64,000 bases of DNA from Devosia lacusdianchii (GCF_022429625.1 NZ_CP092483.1:3224001-3288000); one strand, 5' to 3'. Counted from the stretch's first letter, positions 1 to 12,115 are shown. Translations and numbers: made by a program. The notes: generated by a model not told the origin, from the letters alone.

Positions 1-926
1 TTCCCCGCCATCGTGGATTATCCCGAGCCCAAATTCGGCGGCTTCCTCGCCGTCACCAACTACCGCGACGATTTCATCGCCTCCGAGATATCAGCCAACG
101 GCTGGGCCGTCTGGCCACCGATCCGCTTCAACTACACCACCGTCGATGGGTTCCTGCCCCATTCGGGCGCCGTGGCTCCAAGCTGGACCATGACCCGCGA
201 CGAAAACTGCGCCCGCTACCCTCTCCTCGCCGAAGACCCCAATTGCCACTGGGGCAATTACCACTGGCTGGGCACCGACGATCGCGGCCGCGACGTCGTC
301 GCCCGCCTGTTCTACGGCTTCCGCATCTCGGTCCTGTTCGGCCTCGTCCTCACCGTGCTGTCCTCGATCATCGGCGTGGTCGCAGGCGCCGTGCAGGGCT
401 ATTTCGGCGGCTGGATCGACCTGCTGGCCCAGCGCTTCATCGAGATCTGGACCTCCGTCCCCGCGCTTTATCTGTTGCTGATCATCTCCAGCGTCATAGC
501 GCCCAGTTTCTGGGTTCTGCTCGGCATATTGTTGCTGTTTTCCTGGGTGTCGCTGGTCGGCATCGTGCGTGCCGAATTCCTGCGCGGGCGCAATTTCGAA
601 TACATCGCCGCCGCCCGCGCCCTCGGCGTTTCCAACGTCACCATCATGTGGCGACACCTGCTGCCAAACGCGATGGTCGCGACACTCACCTTCATGCCCT
701 TCATTCTGTCGGGCTCGGTGGTCACCCTCACCTCGCTCGACCTGCTGGGCTTCGGCCTGCCCCCGGGGTCGCCCTCACTGGGCGAACTGCTCGCCCAGGG
801 CAAGAACAACCTCCAGGCCCCCTGGCTCGGTCTCACCGGCTTTTTCACCATCGCCATCATGATGACCCTCCTCGTCTTCATCGGCGAAGCCGTCCGCGAC
901 GCCTTCGATCCGCGAAAGTCGATGGC

Positions 927-930
<4 letters not shown>
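1..930 (+). CDS. yejE: Peptide ABC transporter permease YejE (5' end outside window)
   Basis: Inner-membrane permease of the Yej peptide importer. The reading frame is open from base 1, so the N-terminus lies outside the window; a GTG at 13 is in frame but is unlikely to be the true start because family-like residues precede it. The visible 309 residues hold a periplasmic segment, several hydrophobic spans from about residue 100 onward, and the cytoplasmic EAA-type coupling loop near residues 198-222 (AAARALGVS...HLLPN) that docks on the ATPase. The stop overlaps the start of the ATPase gene (ATGA), and yejA follows, which supports the Yej assignment over a generic dipeptide permease. Confidence 0.9.
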
Positions 931-2567
<1,637 letters not shown>

Positions 2568-2605
2568 TCTTTCCGTCACATGATCGTAACATCAGGAGCC
2601 GTCCG

Positions 2606-4456
2606 ATGAAGCTCGCACCTCTCCTCGCCCTTGGCCTGCTGCTTGGCCTGGCAGCCCCCGCGCAGGCACAGACCCAGACCGGCGTCTGGACCAACTCGTT
2701 TTCCACCAATGGCGAGCCGCCCAAATACGGCCTGGATTACACCCATTTCGACTACGTCAATGTCGACGCTCCCAAGGGCGGTGTGGTGCGTCTGGGCAGC
2801 CTGGGGGGCTTCGACACCTTCAATCCCATCCTGCCCAAAGGTGAGGGCGCCGACGGCATCGGCCTTGTCTACGAAACGCTGATGACCCCGTCGCAGGACG
2901 AGGTGAATACCTATTACGGCCTGCTCGCCGAGAGCCTGATGATTGCGCCCGACTACAGCGCGGTGACCTTCCGCGTCGACCCCGACGCCAAATGGGCCGA
3001 TGGCGAACCGGTAACCGCCGAGGACGTGGTCTGGTCCTTCAACAAGAATATCGAGCTCAACCCCAACCAGGCGCAATACTACGCCAACATCGTCAGCGCC
3101 GAGGTCACCGCGCCCGGCGAGGCCACCTTCACCTTCGACCAGACCGGCAATCGCGAACTGCCGCTGATCTTGGGGCAACTCGCCATCGTGCCGCAGCACT
3201 GGTGGGAGGGCACCGATGGCAAGGGCAACCAGCGCAACATAGGCGAATCTACTCTCGAACCGCCGATGGGCTCCGGTCCCTACGAGCTGGCCAGTTTCGA
3301 GGCCGGCCGCACGCTCACCTACAAGCGTCGCGAGGATTACTGGGGCCTCGACCAGCCCACCCGCGTCGGCACCAACAATTTCGACGAGTATCGCATCGAG
3401 TACTTCCTCGATCTCACCGTGCAATTCGAAGCCTTTAAGGGCGACCAGTTCGATTGGTGGAACGAGAACCAGGCCCGCCGCTGGGCCACCGCCTACGACT
3501 TCCCCGCCGTCGCCGATGGGCGCATCATCAAGGAACTGTTCCCCCAGGACTATGCCGGCAACGGCGTCATGGTCGGCTTCATCCCCAATCTGCGCCGCGA
3601 GAAGTTTCAGGACCAGCGCGTCCGCGAAGCCCTCAATTATGCGTTCGACTTCGAGGAGCTGAGCAATACCCAGTTCTTCGGCCAATACGATCGCATCGAC
3701 AGCTACTTCTTCGGCCTGCCCTTCCGCTCCACCGGCCTGCCCAAGGGCGAAGAGCTCGAAATCCTCAACTCCGTTAGGGATCTCGTCCCACCGGAGGTCT
3801 TCACCGAGCCCTATACCAACCCAGTCAGCGGCACGCCCGCCAAGCTGCGCGAAAACCTTCGCACCGCCCTGCAGCTTTTCACCGAGGCCGGCTATACCCT
3901 GGACGGCAACCGCCTGGTCGACGCCAATGGCACTCAGTTCGCCTTCGAAATCCTGCTCAATGGCCCGACCATCGAGCCGGTGGCGCAGAACCTCGTCACC
4001 AATCTCGGCCAGATCGGCGTCGCCGTGACCCTGCGCACCGTCGACAGCCCTCAATACATCAACCGCGCCCGCAGCTTCGACTATGACGTGATCTATGCCG
4101 GCTGGGGCCAATCTTTCTCCCCCGGCAACGAGCAACGCTACTTCTTCGGCTCATCCACCGCCAACGAGGAAGGCGCTCAGAACTATGCCGGCATCGCCGA
4201 CCCGGGCATCGACGCACTGATCGACAAGATCATCGTCGCCGACGACCGCGCCACCCAGGAAGCCGCCGTCATGGCCCTCGACCGCGTGCTGCTGGCCCAT
4301 CACTACATCGTCCCCAGCTATACGCTGCGTAACTCGCGCATCGCCCGCTGGGACCGCTTCAGCCACCCCGAAACCCTGCCCGAATTCTCAAGCGGCTTCC
4401 CCACCATCTGGTGGTACGACGAAGCCAAGGCGGCAAAGACGGGCGGGGCGCAGTAG
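2606..4456 (+). CDS. yejA: Periplasmic peptide-binding protein YejA (SBP family 5)
   Basis: Extracellular solute-binding protein family 5, 616 aa, the substrate receptor of the Yej importer. A signal peptide covers roughly residues 1-22: one Lys, a Leu-rich core, then APAQA cleavage. The mature protein has the family-5 features: an early DTFNPILPKG-like segment, a YETLM motif and a long C-terminal lobe. An AGGAG ribosome site lies 8 nt before the ATG. The gap to yejF is only 38 nt, so the three genes form one operon. In E. coli the gene order is yejA-B-E-F; here yejA comes last, and yejB would have to lie upstream of the window. Confidence 0.92.
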   Translation: MKLAPLLALGLLLGLAAPAQAQTQTGVWTNSFSTNGEPPKYGLDYTHFDYVNVDAPKGGVVRLGSLGGFDTFNPILPKGEGADGIGLVYETLMTPSQDEVNTYYGLLAESLMIAPDYSAVTFRVDPDAKWADGEPVTAEDVVWSFNKNIELNPNQAQYYANIVSAEVTAPGEATFTFDQTGNRELPLILGQLAIVPQHWWEGTDGKGNQRNIGESTLEPPMGSGPYELASFEAGRTLTYKRREDYWGLDQPTRVGTNNFDEYRIEYFLDLTVQFEAFKGDQFDWWNENQARRWATAYDFPAVADGRIIKELFPQDYAGNGVMVGFIPNLRREKFQDQRVREALNYAFDFEELSNTQFFGQYDRIDSYFFGLPFRSTGLPKGEELEILNSVRDLVPPEVFTEPYTNPVSGTPAKLRENLRTALQLFTEAGYTLDGNRLVDANGTQFAFEILLNGPTIEPVAQNLVTNLGQIGVAVTLRTVDSPQYINRARSFDYDVIYAGWGQSFSPGNEQRYFFGSSTANEEGAQNYAGIADPGIDALIDKIIVADDRATQEAAVMALDRVLLAHHYIVPSYTLRNSRIARWDRFSHPETLPEFSSGFPTIWWYDEAKAAKTGGAQ

Positions 4457-4569
4457 ACCGTGCGGCGGGTCAGCAGCGCCGCCCACCAGCATCGTGCGTT
4501 GCCCTCGGGCCTGACCCGGGGCTCTTCACTTACTGACCTGGAGACGACGTCCGATCCAACCCATCCACG

Positions 4570-4655
4570 ATCGTTTCCCCCGGACTTGATTCGGGGGTCT
4601 CTCATCGCTTGTGCCGTGTTGAAAGTGACCCGCGGATCAAGTCCGCGGGAAGATC
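4570..4655. repeat. Paired palindromic repeat, family A copy 1
   Basis: Two near-perfect 21-nt palindromes, each built around GGACTTGAT/ATCAAGTCC flanked by C- or G-runs, lie at 4577-4597 and 4629-4649. They are separated by about 31 nt containing GCTTGTGCCGTGTTGA. The same spacer recurs in the copy at 58612. The copy sits between convergent yejA and tamB and may act as a bidirectional terminator. Bases 4457-4692 hold nothing else that I recognise. Confidence 0.8.
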
Positions 4656-4692
4656 CGGTAGGTGTCCGAACCAACAGGGCGCGACACCACCC

Positions 4693-7600
4693 TCAGTAAT
4701 CCCGCTCATAAAATACGCCCAGGCTGGAATTCCCGTCCTGCCCGGCCGCACCCGTAACCTTGAGATCGCTGGTCACGTCGAGATTGATCGTCACCTTGCT
4801 CTGCCCGTTGGCGCCGGCTTGCACGCCCAGATACACATTGTCCTGGAGATACGTACCGGCCTGCACCGCGACGTTGCCCTGCTCATCGGTGACGATATCG
4901 AGATCATCCAGCCCCGCCGCGCCGCGCAGGCTGTCGACCAGCCCATTGCCACCGCCGCCAACCAGTTCAGCAGCCGCACCGGCGAGCTTGGCCAGCTGCA
5001 GCGGCGATAGTTCGCCCATCGACTTCTTGAAGATCAGCCGGCTAAGCACCTCGTCCTGCGGCAGCATCGGGGTCGAGCTAAACCCGACCTGGATATCGGA
5101 CGCACGGCCGGAAACCGTCACGAACACGGTGATGCCCTCGCCCTCGGTGCGCGCCACAAAATTGAGGAACGGATCGAGGTCGCCCACCAACGTTACCGTT
5201 CCGGTATCGAAGGTCACTCGCTGCCCCAGGATCGCCAGGCGCCCGCGGTTGAGCTCGAACCCGCCCACCGGCTGGATGTCGCCGATCGGCCCGGTCAGCC
5301 GCACCGACCCGCCAACCTCGGCATCGAGTCCGCGTCCACGGATGAAAATCTGGTTCGGCGCATTGACGTTGATATCAAGCACCACGCCGCCCGGCCGCGT
5401 CTGCGGCACCGGTGCACCAGCTTCGTCGACTTTGGCGCGAGCCAGCGTCTGCTCCACCGCGGTGGGCGTCCTGACATGCTCGACATCGATCAGTTGCGCC
5501 CCACCACCGAAGCTTTCCGGCACGGTGATATTGGCTTCCTCCACCAGCACGTCGCCACTGAGCAGCGGCGATCCCGTGAGGTTGCCGGTCAGCGCCAGAT
5601 TGCCCGATGCCGTCGCCACGAACAGATTGCCATCGGCATAACGCGCCGAGTTGAGCGCCACCCGGATATTTGCCGGCAGCCCGCCACTCAATCCCACCGA
5701 ACCCGAGGCAGCTACGCTACCTCCCGTCGCCAGGTTTGCCGAGAGACTGTCGATCACGAGATTGGAGCCGCTAAGGCTTGCCGAACCGCTGATGCCTTGC
5801 AGCCGCAAATTCAGTTCCGGGTCGATATAGCCCGAACCGCTGGTCGAAACTCGGCCACTGAATTGCGGGATGGCAATGCTGCCGCTGACCCGCGCATCGA
5901 GTGTCGCCACCCCGCTCAATTGCCCGCCGCGATCGGCCACGAACCGATTGCCCAGTGCCAGCGGCGCCGATCCCGCCACTGTCACATTGAGCCCGCCACC
6001 GCTGAGCGGCACCGTGCCCGATCCACGCATGGTCAGCCCGCCCGAGCCATTGGCCGTGAGCGAGGCCAGCGTCACCGCATTGTTGCGGAAGCTGCCATTG
6101 GCGCCGATCGTCAGCGGCGCAATGCCGAACTCGCCGATCGCCGCCGCATTGACACCCTGCGCCTGTGCTTCGAAGCTCACCTGCGGATCGCTGCTTGTCC
6201 CACCGATATTGGCCCGCCCGCTCAAGGTGCCGGCCAGACCCAAATCGGGCGCCACCGCATTGGCGATCGATAGCGGCAGCGCGTTGATGTCGAGCGCAAT
6301 GCTGAGCGTCTTGCCCGCCGACCCCGTCGCCGTGATCGAACCCGAGCCCACGTCGAACCGCACCGCGTCAAGCGTCACGTTCGAGCCGGCCACCTGCAGC
6401 ACCGTCGGTTGCGCCAGCCGCGCCGAGAGCTGTCCCTGCTCCAGTTGCGCGCGGTCCAGCGCCAGCCGATAGCCCTCGGCCACCGGCGTCAGCGACCCCG
6501 CGATATCGATGTCGGTCCCGGTCGCCAGGGCGGCCTGCGCATCGAACGTCGTGGTCTCGCCCGACTGGTTTGCCGTAGCCGTCAGCGTATCCACATCGAC
6601 GCCTGCCGCCGAGACATCGCTTGCATTGGCCGACCCGTCGATGACGGGTACACCGAACAAGTCACCCACCGTGCCGCTGATATCGGCCGCGCCAACCCTG
6701 ATGTCGTTGACCGAAAGCGCACGCACATCGGCCCGCACCGTCGCGCCCTGCGTCGCACCATCGGGGGCCAGCGTTACCTCGGCATTGACTGCGCCTTCGG
6801 CGTCCAGCAGCGCCAGCGCCGCCGGCACCGACACGTCGGGCGACACCAGCGTCAGCCCGCCATTGACCAGCCCGGTCAAAACGGTGCGCGTCAGCCCGCC
6901 CGTGATCCGCGTCCCCGCCGCCTGGAAATCGAGATCGGCAAGCACCTGCTCAGCCGGCGTCACGCTCACATCGGCCGCCAGCGTTGTCCGGAAACCGTCC
7001 AGTTCCGCCGCCCCGCTGATATTGCCGTCGAGCCGGTCGACGTCGTAGCGCCCATCGAAGCTGACGAGCGCATCGCGCAGAGCACGATCGGCCAACGTTC
7101 CGCTGGCTACGGTCGCGTCCAGGTCGAGATCGATGACATTCTCGGCGCCCTTGGCCGTACCCACGACCTTGAGCGGCCCGCTCGCCTCTTCGGAGAGCAG
7201 CGCCAGATCGCTCAGATCGAGGTTAAAGCGGAAATCAGCCAATGCATTGGAATAGGTGCCGTCGGCAACGATCTGCACCTGGTCATTGGCGATGCGGAAA
7301 TCATCGGCCGTCAGCCCGGCCGTGTCCCGCGACACCCGCCCCGACAGCGACACGACACCCGTCAGCAGCCGGTCGGCAACCTCGTCACCCACCGCCAGGT
7401 CGGTACCCGTGCCATCCAGCACCAGGTCGAACCCGCCGCTGAGCGGCATGATCGAGCCCTTGGCATTGAGCGCCAGCGCCCCGTCCAGGTCGCGCCCGGC
7501 AACGCCGGAGAACGGCGAGATGCTGCTGGTCTCCAGCCCGATATCGCCGGTGAAATCCAGGCCGTCGAGCTGTCCGGTCAGCATGGCGGTCAACGCCTGC

Positions 7601-9054
7601 CCGACCACGCGGAACTCCGCCAGCTGTACCGGCTTGCCCGCTTCGTAGAGCCCGGCAAGACCGATGCCGATGCTGTCGCCGAGGGCCGCCTTGACCTCTT
7701 CGTCGGCAGTGATGCCTGAAACCGCGCCATCGCCGTTGAACGTCAGCATGCGCTCGGTCGGATCGTCGAGCGCCGTCGCTACGCCGCCCACGGTCAGCTC
7801 CACCGTCTCCGCCGCCAACCCCGGCTGCTCGAAGCCCTTGATCGCCAGATTAGCCGACCAGTCCTGCCCCACATTGGGGTCCGTCGCCGCAACCGCGCCG
7901 CCATAATCGATGGTGAACTGCGCCGAACCGACCTTTGTCGCGCTCCCGGCCACCGGCAGGATGACCTGTGCGCCGGCCGGGTCGGCGACCACCGCATTGA
8001 GCTGCAGCTGGCTGAGGAAATTGTCCGGCGTCGTTTCGGCTGCCGCTTCCAGCGACAATTGTCCGCCGGTCAGCCGCAGCCCGGAAATGACCACGCCGCC
8101 ACCCGAGCGCACCAGCGCGTTTGCCGTCAGCGCCGTTTCCGCGCCGAAGAAAGGCCGATACGGCTCCGCGATCAACGTCGATAGTGGCCCGCGCAGATCA
8201 GCGGCGATGGCGAAGCCCTCAGCCTGTTGCTGCACCGTTGCCACACCGCTCAGGGCGGTCTGCTGGTTGGCCTGCAGCACCAGTTCCGTCCGCAGGTCCG
8301 CCACCGGCCCGCTGCCATTCAGCGTCAGCGTTACGGCAGGCCGGTTCTCGATATTGAGCAGGTTGGCGATAACACCGTTCTCCGGCTCCACCAGCGCCAG
8401 CCCCACATCGACGGTGTTGCCCTCTTTCTTGTAGGCCACGTCGAGGTCGAGTGTACCGCCAGGCCCGTCGAGCCTGACGATATCGAGGTTCGCCGTCAGG
8501 TTCCCGCCGTCGAGCGTAAAGGCTCCGGCCAACGAAATCTCGGAGCCCAGCCCGAACACGTTCTCGCCGAACGTCACCTTGGGCACGCTGAGCTCTTCAA
8601 GAATAATGGCGACCGGAAATTCCGGAATCTGCGGCGTGCCCGCCTCGGCCGGCGGCAGATCGACGCCCTCAGTTGGCTTGGCATTGCGGATATATTCGAT
8701 CGAGTCAGCCCTGAGCGAACGCACTTCCAGCCGGCCCAGGAATAAAGACCCCTGGTTCCAGTTCAGTGTCGCATTGTTGACGCGCAGCCAAACGCCGTCC
8801 TGGTCCGAGATGGTGATCTCGCGCACCGACACGTCCGAACCCAGCACGCCGTCGATATTGCTGAGCCGGATTTGCCGCTCCGGCGTCGATAGCCGGTCCT
8901 GGACGAAGCTGGTCAGCCAGTCCTTCTGTTCCTCATTGTCCATCGTCAGCACGTCTTGCGCGACGATCACCGCCGGCACCGCGAGGCAAAGCCCCAGCAG
9001 TACCAGAATCAACACCACGAGCCGGCGTGGCATGGACATCACCCGCTCCACCAT
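4693..9054 (-). CDS. tamB: Translocation and assembly module inner-membrane protein TamB
   Basis: Very large protein of 1453 aa matching the TamB/AsmA-like bridge that spans the periplasm and works with TamA in outer-membrane protein insertion and lipid transport. It has an N-terminal membrane anchor (about residues 8-30, very hydrophobic), a long low-complexity beta-rich body full of short Gly/Ala/Thr/Asp-rich repeats, and a conserved C-terminal DUF490/TamB domain ending in GVFYERDY. The ATG start overlaps the tamA stop (TGATG). Length is near the family norm, E. coli TamB being 1259 aa. Confidence 0.92.
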   Translation of the reverse strand: MVERVMSMPRRLVVLILVLLGLCLAVPAVIVAQDVLTMDNEEQKDWLTSFVQDRLSTPERQIRLSNIDGVLGSDVSVREITISDQDGVWLRVNNATLNWNQGSLFLGRLEVRSLRADSIEYIRNAKPTEGVDLPPAEAGTPQIPEFPVAIILEELSVPKVTFGENVFGLGSEISLAGAFTLDGGNLTANLDIVRLDGPGGTLDLDVAYKKEGNTVDVGLALVEPENGVIANLLNIENRPAVTLTLNGSGPVADLRTELVLQANQQTALSGVATVQQQAEGFAIAADLRGPLSTLIAEPYRPFFGAETALTANALVRSGGGVVISGLRLTGGQLSLEAAAETTPDNFLSQLQLNAVVADPAGAQVILPVAGSATKVGSAQFTIDYGGAVAATDPNVGQDWSANLAIKGFEQPGLAAETVELTVGGVATALDDPTERMLTFNGDGAVSGITADEEVKAALGDSIGIGLAGLYEAGKPVQLAEFRVVGQALTAMLTGQLDGLDFTGDIGLETSSISPFSGVAGRDLDGALALNAKGSIMPLSGGFDLVLDGTGTDLAVGDEVADRLLTGVVSLSGRVSRDTAGLTADDFRIANDQVQIVADGTYSNALADFRFNLDLSDLALLSEEASGPLKVVGTAKGAENVIDLDLDATVASGTLADRALRDALVSFDGRYDVDRLDGNISGAAELDGFRTTLAADVSVTPAEQVLADLDFQAAGTRITGGLTRTVLTGLVNGGLTLVSPDVSVPAALALLDAEGAVNAEVTLAPDGATQGATVRADVRALSVNDIRVGAADISGTVGDLFGVPVIDGSANASDVSAAGVDVDTLTATANQSGETTTFDAQAALATGTDIDIAGSLTPVAEGYRLALDRAQLEQGQLSARLAQPTVLQVAGSNVTLDAVRFDVGSGSITATGSAGKTLSIALDINALPLSIANAVAPDLGLAGTLSGRANIGGTSSDPQVSFEAQAQGVNAAAIGEFGIAPLTIGANGSFRNNAVTLASLTANGSGGLTMRGSGTVPLSGGGLNVTVAGSAPLALGNRFVADRGGQLSGVATLDARVSGSIAIPQFSGRVSTSGSGYIDPELNLRLQGISGSASLSGSNLVIDSLSANLATGGSVAASGSVGLSGGLPANIRVALNSARYADGNLFVATASGNLALTGNLTGSPLLSGDVLVEEANITVPESFGGGAQLIDVEHVRTPTAVEQTLARAKVDEAGAPVPQTRPGGVVLDINVNAPNQIFIRGRGLDAEVGGSVRLTGPIGDIQPVGGFELNRGRLAILGQRVTFDTGTVTLVGDLDPFLNFVARTEGEGITVFVTVSGRASDIQVGFSSTPMLPQDEVLSRLIFKKSMGELSPLQLAKLAGAAAELVGGGGNGLVDSLRGAAGLDDLDIVTDEQGNVAVQAGTYLQDNVYLGVQAGANGQSKVTINLDVTSDLKVTGAAGQDGNSSLGVFYERDY

Positions 9055-10934
9055 CAGAATGCCTGCCCTATGCCGACATAGATGGCGTATTCCGGATCAC
9101 CAGGCTTCTTGTTGAGCGGAATGGCGATATCGGCGCGCAGCGGCCCGAGGCCGGTATAGTAGCGCACGCCCAGGCCCGCCCCGATCCGCAGATCGTCGAC
9201 GCCGGGGAAGGTGTCGGCGGCCACATAGCCGCCATCGACAAAGCCGACCACCCCAATGCTCTCTGTCACCTTGGCCCGCGCCTCGAGCGAGGCTTCGAGC
9301 AGGTAGCGACCACCGGTCACCCCGCCCTTGCCGTCGTCGACGCCGATCGATTTGAAACCATAACCACGCACCGAGCCGCCGCCACCGGCAAAGAACAGCC
9401 GGTCGGGCGGAATCTCGGCCAGGTCGGGCCCCAGCAGCACGCCAGCCTTGAGCCGCCCGGCCAGCACGACATTGTCGTCCTCACCAAAGCCAAAATAGGT
9501 CCGCGCCTCGGCCGTCGCCTGCGCTCCGGCATTACCGTAGGAAAATTCGTAGAATGGGTCGAGCGTCCCGGCGAAGTACCAGCCCTCAGTGGCGTCCACC
9601 TTGTCGTCGCGGCTGTCATAGATCACACCGGAATAGAGCCCAGCGGTGGTGAAGTCGCGCGTTCCGAACACGTCTTCAAATCGGTTGCGCTCGAAGCTCA
9701 GCCCGCCCTGCGCCGTGATCTGGTCGGAAAACACATGGCTCAGCCCCACCTTCCCGCCGACCGATATTTCGGTGAAGGTCGGATAGATGGTCCGCTCTGC
9801 CGAAACCGCTGCGATGAGATCGGTGTCGGGCGTGAAAATGCCCGGCTTGGTAAAGGTACCGCCGAAGAAGTAGTCGAACTGCGCTGTATCGATCGGCCAG
9901 GCAATAGAGGCGACGCGCGCATCGAGCCGCAACCGCTCCGCCTGCCCGAACAGGTTCCGCCACAGGTGGTAGGCCTCAAGACCCAGGCCATCGATGGTGG
10001 AATAGGTCGCGCCGACGCCGAATCGGGCGCCCGGCAATTCCTGTACGATCAACTCATAGGGCAACAGCCCGTCAGCGCCGATCGAGTCCGCCGCCGTCAG
10101 TCGCGCCGCCCGGAACACTTCCAGCCGGTCGAGCCGCTTCTGCGCCAGCGCCAACTCGTCGGGATCGTATTCTTCACCCACCACCAACCCGGTCTGCCGG
10201 CGCACGAATTCGGGGTCCATCCGCTCGGTACCGCTGACCATGACATCACCGAACGCCGCCTTGGCCCCCGGATTGACTGTGATGGTCACATCCACCGTAT
10301 TGCTCGCATGGTCGGCCACCACGTCGCGGGTGACGATAACCGCCTTGGCATAGCCCTGCTGCCGCCAGGCTTCCAGCGCCAGCGCCTCGGCCTTCAGCAC
10401 CACGCTGGACTTAGCCACTTCGCCAGCGCCAAAACCCTGGCTTGACGGCGGGTCGACGAAGTCACCCGGATCGGTGGAAGGCACAGCCTGGTTGACGATA
10501 TTGACGCTGTTGAAAGTGAACAGCGGACCTGGGTCGACGACGATGGCCACGTCCACCGGATCGGGCAGGTTTACGTCCGGCGCCAGGTTGGCCGCCTCCT
10601 GCCCGCCGACGCGGATGCTGACCACGCCGCCATAGTGACCCTCATTGTAAAGGGCGGCCACGATGCGCCGGTAATCGCCCCGCGCCTTTGCCAGCAGACC
10701 CGCGGCGCCCGATGCCGGCTCGGCCTCATCAGCCACCAGCGCCGAGGCATTGCGCACCACGCTTTCGAGATTGCCCGTGGCATTCACCGCCACGCTGACC
10801 TTGTATGGCTGCGGATCGGCGATCACCGCTTCGGCGTCTGCCTCGCTTTGCTCCTCGAACAGCTTAATGCCGAAAATTTCGAATGCACTGACAGGCGCCG
10901 CGGTCATGCCTAAAGCGGCGGCCGCAACGCACAA
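9054..10934 (-). CDS. tamA: Outer-membrane translocation module protein TamA
   Basis: BamA/Omp85-superfamily protein. It has a signal-like N-terminus cleaving near PVSA, then POTRA-type domains (roughly residues 25-270) and a C-terminal surface-antigen beta-barrel. The chain ends in aromatic Phe (GIGQAF), the expected barrel sorting signal. It is translationally coupled to tamB. The start is uncertain: in this frame the first usual codon is TTG at 10934, which leaves a signal peptide with no basic n-region. An in-frame CTG at 10970 would add an Arg-containing n-region, and an in-frame stop bars anything more than about 20 codons further up. Confidence 0.88.
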   Translation of the reverse strand: MCVAAAALGMTAAPVSAFEIFGIKLFEEQSEADAEAVIADPQPYKVSVAVNATGNLESVVRNASALVADEAEPASGAAGLLAKARGDYRRIVAALYNEGHYGGVVSIRVGGQEAANLAPDVNLPDPVDVAIVVDPGPLFTFNSVNIVNQAVPSTDPGDFVDPPSSQGFGAGEVAKSSVVLKAEALALEAWRQQGYAKAVIVTRDVVADHASNTVDVTITVNPGAKAAFGDVMVSGTERMDPEFVRRQTGLVVGEEYDPDELALAQKRLDRLEVFRAARLTAADSIGADGLLPYELIVQELPGARFGVGATYSTIDGLGLEAYHLWRNLFGQAERLRLDARVASIAWPIDTAQFDYFFGGTFTKPGIFTPDTDLIAAVSAERTIYPTFTEISVGGKVGLSHVFSDQITAQGGLSFERNRFEDVFGTRDFTTAGLYSGVIYDSRDDKVDATEGWYFAGTLDPFYEFSYGNAGAQATAEARTYFGFGEDDNVVLAGRLKAGVLLGPDLAEIPPDRLFFAGGGGSVRGYGFKSIGVDDGKGGVTGGRYLLEASLEARAKVTESIGVVGFVDGGYVAADTFPGVDDLRIGAGLGVRYYTGLGPLRADIAIPLNKKPGDPEYAIYVGIGQAF

Positions 10935-10970
10935 TGCGCCAATACTCGTTACAAACCGCGCGATATGCAG

Positions 10971-11290
10971 TGGACCAGTTCCCGCCCGTTACGCTTCAAC
11001 CACTTAGGCAGAAACGTAGATTGCCCCTGGAAGCGGAAAGATTGCGTTAATCAACCCTCGCCCCAACTGTGCTGACGCTGCACGCCCGCCCAACAGGCGT
11101 ACATTTCATGGCAAGTTTAGGGCTACCCGGAGGCAGCAGGCAACCTCCGAGACGATTTGTGCCAAATTGCGCCGACGATGGTGGCCGATCGGGCACACCC
11201 TTTTGCTTGTCGCCGTCCATCCCCCGTTGACGCCTTGCCCCCGGCCGGTCCACCCTTGCGCTCCCTCCAGACCTTCCCAGGACCGCCGCT
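10971..11290. other. Divergent intergenic region between tamA and the ydfG-like gene
   Basis: About 320 bases without a convincing gene. It must hold the promoters for tamAB (minus strand) and the short-chain dehydrogenase (plus strand). I do not see a clear paired palindrome, RNA gene or well-conserved promoter motif. A small minus-strand open frame across 11047-11253 lacks any recognisable feature. Confidence 0.4.
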
Positions 11291-12064
11291 ATGTATCAGC
11301 TGCTCGATCCCAGCCGCTTTGTCGTCTTCATCACCGGTGCCACGTCCGGATTCGGCGCGGCCGCGGCCCGCCGCTATGTCGCCGCCGGCGGCAAGGTGAT
11401 CGCGACAGGCCGCCGCCGGGATCGGCTGATCGATCTGCAGATCGAGCTTGGCGCTGAAAACTGCCACATCGTCGAGCTCGACGTGCAGGATCGGGCCGCC
11501 ATCGATGCCGCCATTGCCGGGCTGCCCACCCCCTTCGACGGTATCAATATCGTGCTCGCCAATGCTGGCCTGGCCCTGGGCCTGCAGCCCGCCGCCGAAA
11601 CCGATATTACCGATTGGGAGACAATGATCGCCACCAACGTCACCGGCCTTGCCTATACCGTGCGCGCCCTGCTCCCCGGCCTCATCGCCCGCGGCGGCGG
11701 CCATGTCGTGACCCTTGGTTCGGTGGCCGGTGACTATCCTTATCCCGGCGGCTCGGTCTATGGCGCCACCAAGGCCTTCGTGAAGCAGTTCGCGCTCAAT
11801 CTCCGCTCCGATGTGCAGGGCAAGAATATCCGCGTCACCAACATCGAGCCGGGCCTGACTGAAACCGAGTTTTCTCTGGTGCGCTTCAAGGGCGACGAGG
11901 GAAAGGCTGCTGCGCCCTATTCGGGCACCAAGGCCATGAATGCCGACGATATTGCCGAGTCCATTTTCTGGACCACGACGCTACCCGCCCATGTCAACGT
12001 CAACCGCTTGCAGCTCATGGCCACTACTCAGGCCTTTGGCCCCTTCGATATTCATCGAAAATAG
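11291..12064 (+). CDS. ydfG: NADP-dependent short-chain dehydrogenase, YdfG-like
   Basis: Short-chain dehydrogenase/reductase of 257 aa, closest by eye to YdfG, the 3-hydroxy acid/L-allo-threonine dehydrogenase and malonic semialdehyde reductase. The Rossmann motif TGATSGFG is at about residues 15-22, an NAG motif near 90, and the catalytic Tyr157-x3-Lys161 (YGATK). The C-terminal half contains the YdfG-typical segments NIEPGLTETEFS, VRFKGDEGKA and TLPAHVN. Monocistronic, with its own upstream gap. The exact substrate cannot be read from sequence. Confidence 0.85.
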   Translation: MYQLLDPSRFVVFITGATSGFGAAAARRYVAAGGKVIATGRRRDRLIDLQIELGAENCHIVELDVQDRAAIDAAIAGLPTPFDGINIVLANAGLALGLQPAAETDITDWETMIATNVTGLAYTVRALLPGLIARGGGHVVTLGSVAGDYPYPGGSVYGATKAFVKQFALNLRSDVQGKNIRVTNIEPGLTETEFSLVRFKGDEGKAAAPYSGTKAMNADDIAESIFWTTTLPAHVNVNRLQLMATTQAFGPFDIHRK

Positions 12065-12115
12065 TAAGATAGTACTAACTATATTATTGCGCTAACCCGC
12101 TGATGGCCCTCCAAT

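Noticed and set aside
243..926. N-terminal extension of YejF upstream of 927
   Set aside because: Arg/His/Pro-rich and antiphase inside yejE; the ATGA overlap at 927 gives a family-length protein.
2576..4135. 519-aa minus-strand open frame opposite yejA
   Set aside because: Shadow of a clear binding-protein gene with a signal peptide.
4570..4655. CRISPR-like array
   Set aside because: Only two inverted units per location and no series of direct repeats with spacers; no cas genes in the window.
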